Assembly: GCA_036785705.1 (NCBI GenBank)
Contig: JAWUZG010000070.1
Span: forward strand, 1,189,001 to 1,253,000
Length of the DNA stretch: 64,000 nt
Direction: 5' to 3'
Origin: Acanthornis magna
Lineage: Eukaryota > Chordata > Aves > Passeriformes > Acanthizidae
A model generated the notes under the pieces. It was not told the DNA's origin. It made no database searches and saw only the letters and a program-made list of their open reading frames with translations. This document shows, in pieces, positions 25,351 through 37,199 of the stretch. The number at the start of each line of letters is the position of its first letter. The stretch's first letter is position 1. Both the position numbers and the translations under genes were made by a program.

Positions 25351-27884
25351 CTCGACCGCCACTGGATGCTGCATTGTCTTCAAACAGCAGAAAAGCACCT
25401 ATTTTTAAATTTTTAACACTTTCACAAATATCCAAGATAAAGACACTGATGCCCTGAAGCAGCACTTAGGAAGGGAAGATTTCTGCTCTTTCTCTGATCC
25501 TGTTTTTCACTGACAACGGGGGTCTCCCACTCCCACAAACTCTGAGGGGATTAAAGCAGCAGCAAGTTTCTGTGTTAATTATCTCAAGGCATTACTCTTA
25601 GTTCCATATATTAAGAAGTAATGGAAGACTCTAAGTTAAAATAGGCAGCAAAACATATTGCAGATAGTCCTTTCTGAACTGAAAGGATCATTGATTGGAA
25701 GAATCTCAACTACTGCAAATCACTGTCAAAAGTAAATCCAGAGAAGAATATTTAGAATTTATGTTCAGATAGGCTAGAAGTGCACTAGCTCCTTTGCAAG
25801 GAAGCATACTTGTTCTGCAAAAGGCATGTGGACATCTTGAGTTCCAGGTGCTGGGAAAAAACACCTTCATTTTACCCCTCTGCCTCTGCAAATTTCTCTC
25901 CAATTCCATTTGTGATTTTTCAGTGCTTTCTGCTTCTCTATTTATTTTAATAGTTATTTTTAGATGGGTATTAAATCTATAAATAGTGTCAGAACACCAA
26001 GGCTCTCCTCGTGCCAACAACATGGAGATTTGAACAGGATGGGTCGCGGAACATACGATTTACATAAAGAACATTTTGGACCTCAAGGTATATTTGCGTG
26101 ACATTGTTTTCCACCATAAGTAATCTCTCCTTCAATCACAGAGCTACATTACAGAAAGTGCACACATGTTTAAAAATTACATTGGAAAATATAAAACACT
26201 AAGATGGTTATGTAATAGGAGGTGAATTATCTCCTGGTTGAAATCATCTGGAAAAAATCTAAATCTCTTGAAATCATTAGCAAATCTTTGAGGGATTTCA
26301 ATGAGTTAAGATTATAATATATACTGTTATAAAACCAAGTGTTCCTCTATAACCTTTAATTACAATTCCCTATCTCTAAATTATCTTTGTCCATCTCAAA
26401 CACCTCTATCCAGAAGGAGGCTGGTTCCTCTCAAGCCTTCTGGTTTTGTATCATTAAGTTTGCATATTAAAGTTGGTTAAAAAAGGATAAAAAACTCCTT
26501 CCTGTGTTTCACACTTCTGGGCCAATGATCATTACTATGCAGAGACTACAACATAATGATGGTTTATTGCCCAAAATAATGGAATGTGTGCAGCTAAATC
26601 CAGCCAGATGATGTACAAAATGGCTAAACTGCAATAAAGAGAAAACTGGTGTTAATTAACCTTTTCAACCACCTGCATATTCATCAGCTCTAGCAGGACC
26701 TTGGTTCCTCCTAAGCTGCCCGGGGAGAATTTCCTTCGTTCCTCTGTTCTAATGAATTTCCAAGCAGTGCTAAGAGCGAACACACTCAGGTTGGTGTCAG
26801 AGCTCTGTTCCCCAGCTGCAGAGACAAACCCTCCATGTCACTGGGAGGGACACAGGAGCCCCATCCCACCTGCACTCCTGCCGGCCCCACATTCCCATCA
26901 GCAGCGCCACACCGCAGGCACAGGGAGCAGCACCAAATCCTAAACCAAACAGGTTAAGTGCTGGCCTTCCTTCGAAACCCAGGGAAGACAGCCAAGCACG
27001 TACTTGCTTAAGCTTGGGAGAACTCGTGCTGCAATGCAGAGCTGGCTCTGGGCACAGCTATTAATTATTTCTGATTTCACTTGTTTGGGAAACCTTTTCC
27101 AGGGCCTCATCAGTCACCAGGCTAATACCCTGCACCACTTGAGGGAAGCAGCCCTATTAAAGTACCTACTGCTAATACCTGCATCCCAGGAAGGGAGAGG
27201 TTAGTAAATAAATTATTACCAAAGGAGGGGCTGAGTGGTTTATCCACCCTTCAGAGAACACTGCAGGCTTTGTGCTGTCCTCGTCATAATGAAGAAAAGG
27301 AAAGAAAATACAACTTGGGGGATTTTTCATCATCCTAAAAATACCCCTGGATGCAGTGGCCAGTGGCTGCAGCTGCCATTTGCCAAGTACAGTCAGGCTG
27401 TGCAGCTGGGGGGCAGGGGGGTATGGCTCGGTTCTCCCAAGAAAACACAGCAGCAGCATGGAGAATATAGCACACATCTCATCTAGTTGCTATGGAGTCT
27501 CTGTGCATTTCCCCAGGAAAATTTTGCTGCGATACAGCAGTTGCACTGACCAGTCAAAATAACTTTTTTTAAAAAAAATCTAAATAATTTTCTGTCTCCA
27601 GCAAATGTCATTCTGCAAAACAAATTCATGTTCATGAAAGCCACCCCACTCCACACACAGCAGCTTGGCACAGCAGTTTAAGGCTCACATTAGCATTTTA
27701 GATTTTACTCAACTCATCCTGCTAAGTCATGTCACTGTACCAAAACACTCTCAAAAGGTGTCTATTCATAATCTTTTTCACAAGCAAGATAAAGAGAAAA
27801 TAGGCATCATTTGGAAAATGACTGGTTTTTCTTCTGCCATTACCTGAAGTTCTGAGGTTTTATTTGAGGCAAGAATGTTATTTC

Positions 27885-28141
27885 AATAACAGGGGGTAAC
27901 AGCTTCACACTGACAGAGGGCAGGGCCAGATAGGATATCTGGGGGAAATTCTTCCCTGTGAGGGTGGTGAGGCCCTGGATATCCAGAAAAGCTGTGGCTG
28001 CTCCATCCCTGGACGTGTCCAAGGCCAAGTTGGATGGGACTTGGAGCAGCCTGACCTAGTGGAAGGTGTCCCTGCACATGGCACGGAGTGGAATGAGATG
28101 AGCTTTAAGGATCTTTCCCAAACCATTCTATGAATCCATGA
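27885..28141 (+). mobile_element. CR1 LINE 3' fragment
   Basis: Sense CR1. It begins in the AGGGGGTAACAGCTTCACAC segment with the following GACAGAGGGCAGG, then AAATTCTTCCCTGTGAGGGT, GGTGAGGCCCTGG, a TCCATCCCTGGACGTGTCCA segment and CTAGTGGAAGGTGTCCCTGC. It ends with CCATTCTATGAATCCATGA. It is the longest sense CR1 copy in the window and covers the last 250 bp or so of the element. Confidence 0.94.
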
Positions 28142-31100
28142 CTTCCAACAGGAACTAAAGAGAGCTAATATTAGACCTGTGGAGAGGCTAAAATAGATAA
28201 CTTCCACTGTTACCTGACTTAACTAAGTGGAACTGAGTCTCCCTGGCTGGAAATGTGGATGGCAGCAATGATTCCTTTTCCCCAGGCAGCTCTGATGTCC
28301 AGCACCATGTTCATCAGCAAAAATAGAAAAGACTTGCTGAGCTGAACTATTCTCCATTCACATATCGGGGTCGTTTGGGAAATCTTAGTTACTGCCTCCT
28401 CTTGCTCCAACAGTGAGATTAGAACCAACACGGTGCATGTGATTTCTTTCCTCCCTGCTGCACTGGTGCCTTTAAAAAGAAATGAAGCAGGGGAACAAGA
28501 AGACTCAAGTGGGTCCAGGCAGTCCCCAGTAAATCATGGCCTGAGCAGCGAGGCACAAACTGGCTTTTGTCTGCTCAAGTCTCCTGTTGCACTGTCAGCC
28601 TCACTGGTTTTGAGCAGTGACATGTCTCTGTTAGACATCCTGGCATAGCACAGGCCAGAAAGAGTAAATAATTTAAAGTAAGCTTAAATTATTTAAGCTA
28701 AAACAGCTCAGAAAGGCTTGTAATTATGGTTCTATCGGCTGAAATCATTTTCTACCACCCTGGGGAAATAGGAGCTACGCTCATTTTGGGTGAACACCAC
28801 TTGTCAATGCTGCCTTATTTTACATACAGGAAAAAAGAGAAGGCAGACCTAAATCATCAGGCCAAAAGAAATCCACACCCTTTCTGCTGTTTCAGAGCAC
28901 ATGGAAACAGGGTAACTTTTTTAATCTTGCATCACTTCCCTCCCCTTTCTCCTTCTGTTCATTCTTATCCTCTCTTCATCAGAAAGGAATTCTGCTGGAG
29001 GACAAAAAGCTGACCTTAACCAAAAATGTGTACTACTTAGGCTCACTTCCCTAAAAATGTCCCTTTTCCAAAGCCTTAAGAGTTACTGAACCTGCTAGAT
29101 TTTGGGGACATTAACACGCTAAATCTTCCATTAGCATCAACAAATAGAAGGTAATTACAGGCATTTTTTAAATTGCAACCTCTGTTTTCAGTCACTTATA
29201 AAAGGGCAGCTAGCAATTAATCTATATTGATCCGTGTGTGGAAGGTCTTAGCATACGAATGAGGGTTAACATGGTTTTGAAGCAAACTCTGAAAAACTAT
29301 AAGCAAAACACTAAATCTTTTTACAATATATGGAACTTCCATAAATAATTCCCAAGATAAAACCCTTGAACAGCACCAACTTTGTGAACCACCTGCAACT
29401 CAATTACATTTGTAAGGTTTCAGTAGTTCATATTACATGCTCCAATACTGTATGTAACTGTGTAACAGTGAGGAGTATCTACTCCTACCTGGACAACCCC
29501 ACGGACTGAACAGGAAATAAACATTGATTTTAGCTGTCTAGGGCTAAAAGGATTACTGACAGGTTGCTAACAGGCACATTCATAAAGACACAGTTAAGTA
29601 TGGAAGAGCTCACCAGACATTCAAACAAAACTACCAGCACCATGACTGCACAAAAGGAGCTGCTCGGGATTGATGCAGAGAACAGGAATTATTTCTTACA
29701 AAACTTGAAGCAGCACCTACATTCTCAAAGAGTACCCCAGAAGATGTTTTGTGAGCAGAGTGAAGTCAGTGAAGTTTGAAAATCCATGTGACACTAGAGC
29801 TGCCAGCACTAGTATTTTGCACCATCTCAGGTGCCTGAATGGCAATACTCTTGCTCCCTGTTCCCACACTGGGGATGCACTATAGATTGGCAAATACATC
29901 CACCAGGGCATGGCTCCAGGTTTCACCATTAAACTATGAACTCAGCGCTCATATGCTGCTCTCGCTTCATGTGCCAAACTTTCCCCAGGAGTTCAGTGGA
30001 AAAGCCTGAGGGACTAAACTACAGAAGCCAGATTTTAAAAAGCTTGACACTTCACAGTTTAACATTTGACATCCTCATTAAACATTTTTTTTTAATTGCT
30101 TAACACAAAGCTGCCCGAACATCACATAATAATTCTTCCGGGTGGTGCGGGAAAAGACATGAATTTAAAGGACATAAAATATTTTACATGGAGATAAACA
30201 AAACCATCCCCAAAGCCAGAAAAGTTTACCAGGGATGATTTCCTACTATGTGCAAATGCTCTCTCAATTTTTTTTAATCATTCATGTTAACTTAAATTTG
30301 CAGAGACAAGACAGGTGGACAGTCACCGTAGGCAGGTGCTGACATTTCTCCTCTCTTAGTTGCTCTTTTTAAAGTTCAGCAAAAGTTCTTTTCACTGAAA
30401 GAGACGAAGTGAGAGATGGAAACTTGGACATTTTGGACACTTTCATAACTTTATGGAAACAATCACATAATGAGTTCATGCAGCCATAAAATCCAAAGTG
30501 TCTGCCATGACGTTGGATTGCACCCAGCAAGCTTTACAATGCAAAGGGATTTAGCATTCCAGGAACATATTTTCCTCCTCCTGCATCCAGTGTCTCGCAC
30601 AATAGAGCCAACAGACCCTCTTAATCTTTTCTCCAGTATTCCAGATACGGATTAATTCAACTTAAACTTGTGAAGAGGCATATTCACCCACAATACCAAA
30701 ACCATATTGAGATAAATGACCTGTGTTTCAAAATACTGTCTACATATGATTTATTAAGAACAAATAAATCTTGTATTGCAAAAATTACCAAGGAAATTAA
30801 CTCAAATACCACATATAAATCAAGGAATGATTAGACAACAATATAAAGGTGAGCAAACTTAAACTTGAGAATTGCTCCTTCTCATCAGAAGCAAGGGAAT
30901 TGGAGATCATCAATCTTGCTTCATTTCAGAACACTGTGTCTTTGTGCCCGTGCACGCCACAGCCCTCAAACAGGACATTGAGAAAATGAAGCAGCAAGTA
31001 CCAATCTATTCTGAAGTGCAGTGTCATCTAAAGAAGCTCCATTTCACAAGGAAGCAAAGTAGTGAGGTATTATTTTCACTCCCAGAAATAGCTCCATAAG

Positions 31101-32434
31101 GAAAACATAAGCTTGAGATACAGAAGGAAAATGCTCAAAGGGCATCAGGAATAGGCACCTCCTACGCAAACACTCCATTACAAAACACCAAAAAGTTTTT
31201 TTCATGGCTGGAGAGGCATTTGAAACATCTAGAAATTCTAGTGAATCACAGAGACACTTGCCAAGGCAACGAACACAACACTGAACAGATAAGACATATT
31301 CAGTGCTAAGGAAAGAACAGTAGGTTAAAGCTGCAATGAACCTTAAAAGCTTCAATATACAGAGGTCAAGCAGTGAGAGACCCTTTCCTTTCCTTATCCT
31401 GATACAAACTCCACAGGGATGCTGCAGCAGGTTCACTCCAGGTGAGACAGTGCTTGGCATCCATGAACCAACACCGAGGTGACCAAGAACTGCATCTTTG
31501 TGTGACTCCCTCCTCCTCGGGATGCCTTTTTCTAGCTCACACAAGCACTCCTTAGTTCCTCCATGTCCTCCTTCCTCATTGAACTCTGGCCCTTTCCAAA
31601 GGGAAGAAGTCTGGGGCTGCCAGCCTCAGTGCAGAGTCTGCATACCCGATGACAAACACCCACCCTCCCTGCAAAGATGTGCTTGAAATTCAAACAGGCC
31701 TGCATCTAAGACAAACCTAACAACATTTTCCATAAAGTGAGAAGCCTTTCATATTTTCTTTTGTGACAAACGATATGGTAATGTGAAACAAGGTCCGCTG
31801 TTGAGGTAAAACAAAGCAAACTCATTCCCTGTTTCCTGCTGCTACATAATGGAAGCCACTTCCTGCACGTTGTCCCTTCCCCACAGACACTGGGATTCTG
31901 CTGACAGCAGAATCCCTCCATCCTTGTCTTTCTGCAGATACTGTCCAGCAGTAGCTCTGTGTGAGCTTCAGTGGTCCTTAGGGTGTCAAGGGAAGGACAA
32001 AATTCACTTGATGCCATTGGTTTCCAATCTCTTTTAGGAAACAGTGATGAATATTCCAGATGCTGTGGAACATTTTATGCTAAGAATGATGAACTCATGA
32101 AGGTGGCCTTCAAAATAGGTATTAAAGTTTTTTAAACCTTTTAAAAATACTAAATACTAAATAAAAACCCAATTACTGCTAGTAGAAACCAGATGTCAAA
32201 CTCTGTCCTCATCACTGATGGTAAAATGGTAACAGCCATCAGCTTACCACATTTCTAACATTCAAAAATCAGTTTTATTTGGTAGCAAAATCCATTTTTA
32301 CAACAGTTTTTTTCTTTGGGTTTTATTTAATGTGGGTTTTCAAAAATCTTTTCAACACTTGTCACACGGAGAGAGAGGAAGCAGTGTCTGCTTTGAGAAG
32401 TACTTCAGACGGGGAGAAGCAAGTGTGTGTTACA

Positions 32435-32560
32435 CAGAGCCAGGGGCTAGGCAGCTGGATTCCCAGGCTGTAATTCCAGCTTTGCTGCTGACTCAGTGAG
32501 TGACCCTCATGGAACCAGCCCGGTTTCCTCTCCTCACTCTGCAAAGGCTGAGCCATGGGC
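32435..32560 (+). mobile_element. MIR-like ancient SINE relic
   Basis: Order and spacing resemble a MIR element: a GAGCCAGGGG-like start, GGATTCCCAGGCTGTAATTC (tRNA B-box region), CCAGCTTTGCTGCTGACTCA, GTGAGTGACCCT, then CCGGTTTCCTCTCCTCACTC (compare CTCAGTTTCCTCATCTGT). The match is by eye and diverged. MIR-type core SINEs do survive as relics in sauropsid genomes. Confidence 0.45.
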
Positions 32561-35500
32561 AGCTCTCTCCAAAGACACGAGAGGCAAGTGGAGCTGGGCC
32601 TTACATATCCTGAATTTAGGTAAAGTGCAATTAGTCGTGCCTCAATTTCAGTAAAATCTGTCTATTGGAAGCTGCTCACTTCCTGCGTTAGTACTTGGCT
32701 TCTAATGCTCTTGATACATTTAGGTATCCACACAACTATTCAGAAGGTTGGGGGGCTTCCTGTTTACATACACATTTGCATCAGGACCCATTTCTCCCCA
32801 TTGCAAGAAAAGATTGCCTGCATAAAAGGGAAAATGTCCAACCTGGATGAAAGATAAGCGGAGATGCCTCTTGTCAACTGGCTGTTAAAATCAACAGCGT
32901 TAACCTCAGAGAAAATGCAGGAGAGGGTCTTCAGCCCGCAAACTCCGTCGCCTAGTTTTTGAACGTGGAATAATTTTGTTCATCTTTACAGAACCGCTAA
33001 GGATGGCCCAGAGATGATGTGAGCAGCTCGATGCTGCTGCTGGGCCTGCTCCCAGCTCTGCTGCTGCCCAGGGGGCTCTTAGGGCCCGGGGCTACGTCAA
33101 GCAGCAGACGTGACGACATCTCAGAACATTCTGGTCCTAGCCCAGCAGCACAGAGGCTGCAGCCACAGTTTGCAGTGCTGCTGCCCAGACAGGTGAGGGT
33201 CACACTGCAAAACATTCAAGAGGCAGGGCCTGGACGAGCCCACGCCCTGCAGCAACCCTGGGAGCTTGGAGAAGGACAGGATGGCACTAACACATGCCCA
33301 GCATCCTGGCAGAGTGGAAGAGTTAAAGCCATGGCCCTTCCTTTATCCTCCTTTGCATAATTGGGATGTTCCAGGGACACAGGAAAACTTTCTATCGCAA
33401 GGCCAAAGGAGCGCTTCATGCGCTCAGCACGTACTGGTGCATGGCACGTATCCAACAGAGAGCTGGAAAAGCCAGTCCACGACACCTGACATATTCTCCC
33501 ACTCTAATGATCCTTCTACAAACAAAATGGATCTCCATTCTAGAGAAAATCCACTCGCTGCAGTGTAAGACCTTTCAAACAAATCACAAAGCTGGAACCA
33601 GATTCCCCCTATGCAGAAGGCTTTGAAGTGCTGAGATCAATCAAAAATATATTCATTTGCATTTTGCCTCTCATGGACCTGGATATCTAATTCATTCCTA
33701 GCCTCCATTTTCCAAGAAAGTCAACAAAAACTGGGAGGGCCCCTAGTAGGAGATAATCCCATTTCACAGTAAAACCGTTTATTGCTCTTCAGGAATTAAA
33801 GTGACACATATATAAATTTCTCACAGGTATACAGCTCACTAGAACTGATGACTAAATAAAAAGACTATATACACCATATATTCCATACATGGATTATTCT
33901 GCATATATGATGGGTGTGCACACATACCCACACATCTGATCTGCTCTAGAGCCTGCATCCTGCACAGCACAAGCATGTATAGGTACAGACATAAACAAAC
34001 TCATCCCTGTGCTGCTGTGTGTCTCCTGCAGCAGGAGCAGCAGGGAAAAGCCCAGCCTGACCCACCCCCAACCATCTGACTGAAGGCAAGTTTAGGGTGC
34101 AGCCAGGCACTTGTTTATGTAACAGCAAGGTACAGCCGCAGTAGAAGGGAGCCAGGAGCAGGGGCTGAATTTTAAAAAGGAGGAAACGCACTCGACACCG
34201 AAGCGTTCTCCGTATTTTCTAAGCAAAGACCACTGGTGATCCCTGGATCCGAAAATCTGATTAGGAGCCTGCATCACCGCACATGATTACTAACACGAAT
34301 GCGGCCTGAGCCTGCCTGCTTGCAGTCAGGGATATGCAGCACTCTGGGAAAAGAGATAGCAGAAGGGGCAGTATTAATTCTATCCAGCTTTAATTAAAGT
34401 AGTCCAATAGGCATTTGAATCAAACATGTTGAGGAAATAGGATTTGTGAAAATCAGGAAAAACAGCACACGCTGTAATGAAGTAACTGAGGTGGGTGTTG
34501 GGCAGATAGAAAAAAAGCCCTTCCAGCAAGGACATCCACACATTAAGTACATTTTTTAAAAAGACTGTTTTACAGAGGATTCCACAATCAAAAATGTAAT
34601 CACAAAAACTACCTTATGCTGCAGTGTCCCATTTAAGGGATTAGGAGAGTAATCACAATCTGCCCCAAGCAGCCCTGCCCAGCATCCAGGCACTGCATAC
34701 ATTAGACAACATTCCTGTTTTTGATAAAACAAATCTGGATGTGACTTAATGAACTCTGCAAAGCGAGCCTTTGAAAAGTCATGGAGATCACACCCAGAGG
34801 TCCCAAAGGCATCAAACGGCCTCGGTCATTTTATTTAAGCCATGCAGTTCAGAATATAAAAATCCCTAACACTGAAGGCAAAACAAATTCAAAATTGCCC
34901 AGGTATGCCAAGGGAGCAGATGGCTTCTGAATTCTAGAGATCTGCCAAAAGGATCTGTAAATTCAAACATTACATGGCTGGATTTTGGGCTTTTCTTTTT
35001 ACAGAGATCTGTGTTTACATGCAATGTAACAGAAAAGGAAAAAAAAAATGTCTCTGGGTATTATCCCTTCCACAGAAATTTATATTGAATGGATTAAAAA
35101 CGTGATGACAGGGAATGAGTTAATGCACATCCCAAGCTAGAGAATCCAGAGATGGGAGGAAAGAAACAGCAATGAGGAGGCATTAACACAGGCACTCCCA
35201 ATGTAACACAGTCCTAAAGCTAAGCTTAACAGAATCTTCATTTTAGTACTTTCTCCACTATTGTGTTTTTTTGTGTCCTTGGAAACTATAGAGTGATCTG
35301 GCAAACAAATCATGTCTATTGATTTTTTTATTCTTTGGTTTTTTATCCCAAGGCAATGAGAGTTGTCCTTCCCTCTTTCTAACACAGAAGGAAAACAACA
35401 GTTAACTATAAATTAGGAGAAACCTCCCTAACACCTGAACCATCTAAAGACATATACCATAAGAGAACTAGAAATTGCCATCAGTAACAGAGGCAAACCC

Positions 35501-36134
35501 AACAGATTGCAGACTTGTGTGCCAGGCCCTATCTAGACAAATACACCTGCAGTGTGCAGTGTAAATACACTGAATCACGGCGGCGAGCCCAGAATCCCTT
35601 TAGTGACACCCAAAAACTGCAACACGGCTCAGCTGATGCTCCCAGCACCCCAAGGCAAGTCCTACACGCATCACTGAGCAGTGCTGGGGAGGTGGGAAGT
35701 GGAACTAAAAAAGGGAAATGGGGGGAAATGCCGTTGTGAAGTAGAGAAATGCACCTTCACACTGCAAAGCACGAGCACAGCCACCTCCCTCCCTGACAAC
35801 TTGTCCAGGGAACACCTTGCTGGGAATGATGGCAGGTAGCTGCAGGCCTTTTGGGATGAAGGGAAAGCGGCAACACCGGTGTGCCATCTTTATGTGCAGG
35901 AGCCCTGCGTGGCTGTGGGCTGCCATGGCTGGCAGCACTTTAATCTCACTGCAGATGGGCTGAGTCCACAGCGGGGCTCAGAGGGGACGGGAAGGGATGC
36001 AAAAGGGAAATGTGATAGGGAAGGTTTGGAAAAGGAAGGGGAGAGCACTACACATGGCAGCACCTGTAAAGTGCTGCACAGACAGAGGGAGGGTGGGGGG
36101 GAAAGGGAGAAGGGGGCTGGTTTCCCCCTCATAC

Positions 36135-36257
36135 CTTGCGTTTCCGATCAGCCCTAGAGATTTTCCGCTGCCTTTTCCTTTCCTTCTCAAGGTTTCTCTC
36201 CCTCTCTTCGATTTCAGACTCTCGAACTTTTTTAATGGAAGCGGCTGCGTGAGCCAT
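36135..36257 (-). CDS. ANK2: ANK2 alternative first coding exon (MAHAA-type N-terminus)
   Basis: The ATG at 36257 sits in a strong initiation context (GCCAAAATGG, A at -3 and G at +4). It opens a 41-codon phase-0 reading frame that ends at a consensus donor, CGCAAG/GTATGAG. The protein begins MAHAAASIKKVRESEIEERE and continues with RNLEKERKRQRKISRADRKRK-type basic residues; 22 of the 41 residues are Lys, Arg or Glu. It closely parallels the MAHAASQLKK... N-terminus of the large ankyrin-G (ANK3) isoforms, and it joins exon 2 in frame as ...RKRK/SDSNASF. Residues 10-32 look like a charged single alpha-helix; the C-terminal basic cluster could act as a membrane- or nucleic-acid-binding patch or an NLS, but this is inference. 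This head would precede the ankyrin-repeat domain of a long isoform. The start is chosen because there is no further upstream in-frame ATG in good context and because of the match to the paralogue. No stop interrupts the frame. Confidence 0.9.
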
Positions 36258-36600
36258 TTTGGCGAGGAAAACACCAGCTCCGAGGAAGCTGTTCCCACCA
36301 CACGCAGATATCCAGGTGATTTATTTTTTCCGCAAGGGCACTGGCTGCGAGCCAGAACTTCACGGCGTAATCCACTCTTCCTCCTCTGGCACCCCAGGAA
36401 AGGTCACGACCGTGCCCCAGCCCCTGCGGCACCCATAGCTCGGGAGCAGGAGAGCCGTGTCCACGCACACCCTGTGCCAAAGTGCCCGCAGCCACAGGCA
36501 CACGGGCAGCGAGCAGCCAGAAAATACCTCCTAGCAGCCTGGGAGCCCTTCAGCTTGGCTGTGGCTGCAAGAGAAGGCGGGCTTCAGATTTAGCTGGGAA
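36258..36600 (-). promoter_or_regulatory. ANK2: Putative promoter and 5' UTR of the ANK2 MAHAA isoform
   Basis: Sequence immediately upstream (minus strand) of the first-exon ATG. It is moderately G+C-rich with scattered CpGs, in contrast to the surrounding AT-rich intron, as expected for a TATA-poor vertebrate promoter. An AAAAAATAAATC stretch at about 36330-36319 could serve as a weak TATA-like element about 65 nt upstream of the ATG. The start site is not determined by sequence alone. The CpG-containing region continues up to about 37.2 kb. Confidence 0.5.
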
Positions 36601-36656
36601 GGGAAAAAAAAAAAAAAAAAACAGGGAGGAGGGGGAAAAAAAAAGGAAAAGAAAAA
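36601..36656. repeat. Homopurine tract
   Basis: GGGA17 followed, after a single C, by AGGGAGGAGGGGG and an A9-GG-A4-G-A5 run. It is almost pure purine on plus and pyrimidine on minus, about 350 nt upstream of the ANK2 first-exon ATG. Such tracts are common near vertebrate promoters and can form triplex structures. It is also a likely sequencing and length-polymorphism site. Confidence 0.85.
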
Positions 36657-36997
36657 TCGGCCTTTAAACACACATCACCAAATTGGGAAGGTCTTTTGGG
36701 ATTCCTCCAGAGAGGCTGCGTCTTCTGGCTGGGAGGAAGGCTCCACTTCAGCATCCCCAGCAAGTGGGGGAGGGGGTAGCTCCCGTCAGCTTCTCACATC
36801 GCCTTTACGCAGGGTGAGAAGAAAATGGTGCAGTCTGACTTACTGACTTGCTGCTGCTGCGCCCGGCTGTGCCGGAGCCCGGCACACGCCTTGCTGCTCC
36901 TCTCCTCCTCACGATCCTCCCTCACTGCCGAGGCGGTCCTCAGAAAGCCAGCAGGAAAATGTGCGGGGCTGGGAGAGCCCAGGCTCAGCCTGCTCAC

Positions 36998-37199
36998 CTG
37001 CAGGCAGCAGCAGAGACGCCTGGAAAGGGCTGGCAATGCTCAAGTCCTCATTGTGCCTCTCTGCAGCCACGTGAGGCTGCATCAGGAGAGCTGCATTCAG
37101 CAGCGAACCGAACGCAGCGAGGAGGGAGAGACCAGCGCACGCAGTGTAATCTGGGCTCAGCCGGCCCCGCTCAGCCCAGCCCCAAAATAATACCACCAA
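36998..37199 (-). other. Candidate additional 5' exon upstream of the MAHAA exon
   Basis: On the minus strand this moderately CpG-rich stretch ends in CTGCCTGCAG/GTGAGCAG, a near-perfect splice donor. An ATG at 37082 opens a 28-codon frame beginning MQPHVAAERHNEDLSIASPF and reaching the donor in phase 1. Spliced to phase-0 exon 2 it would read GTC TGA and stop at once. If real, the exon is therefore 5' UTR carrying an upstream ORF, or it joins an unseen exon. The transcription start is unknown. Support is limited to the donor motif and CpG context. Confidence 0.3.

Larger units (their letters stand above)
3968..36134 (-). other. ANK2: Long first intron of the ANK2 isoform starting at 36257
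   Basis: GT-AG intron of about 32.2 kb between the alternative first exon and exon 2. The donor reads AAG/GTATGAG at 36134 and the acceptor CAG/TCTGAC at 3968. Content is mainly unique AT-rich sequence with listed islands of repeats: a minisatellite, poly-T and poly-A tracts, CR1 fragments and one CpG-dense patch at 16.3-16.64 kb. Open frames in the rest (for example 18335-18796 and 23604-24093 on the plus strand) show no domain, biased composition or flanking splice signals that I could support as genes. Long unique AT-rich stretches such as 8.1-15.0, 17.3-25.1 and 28.2-32.4 kb show nothing I can name; conserved enhancers could be hidden there but cannot be judged from one sequence. Confidence 0.85.

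Noticed and set aside
31044..31544. 166-codon minus-strand ORF
   Set aside because: No domain or motif recognised; no exon signals at its edges; treated as chance.
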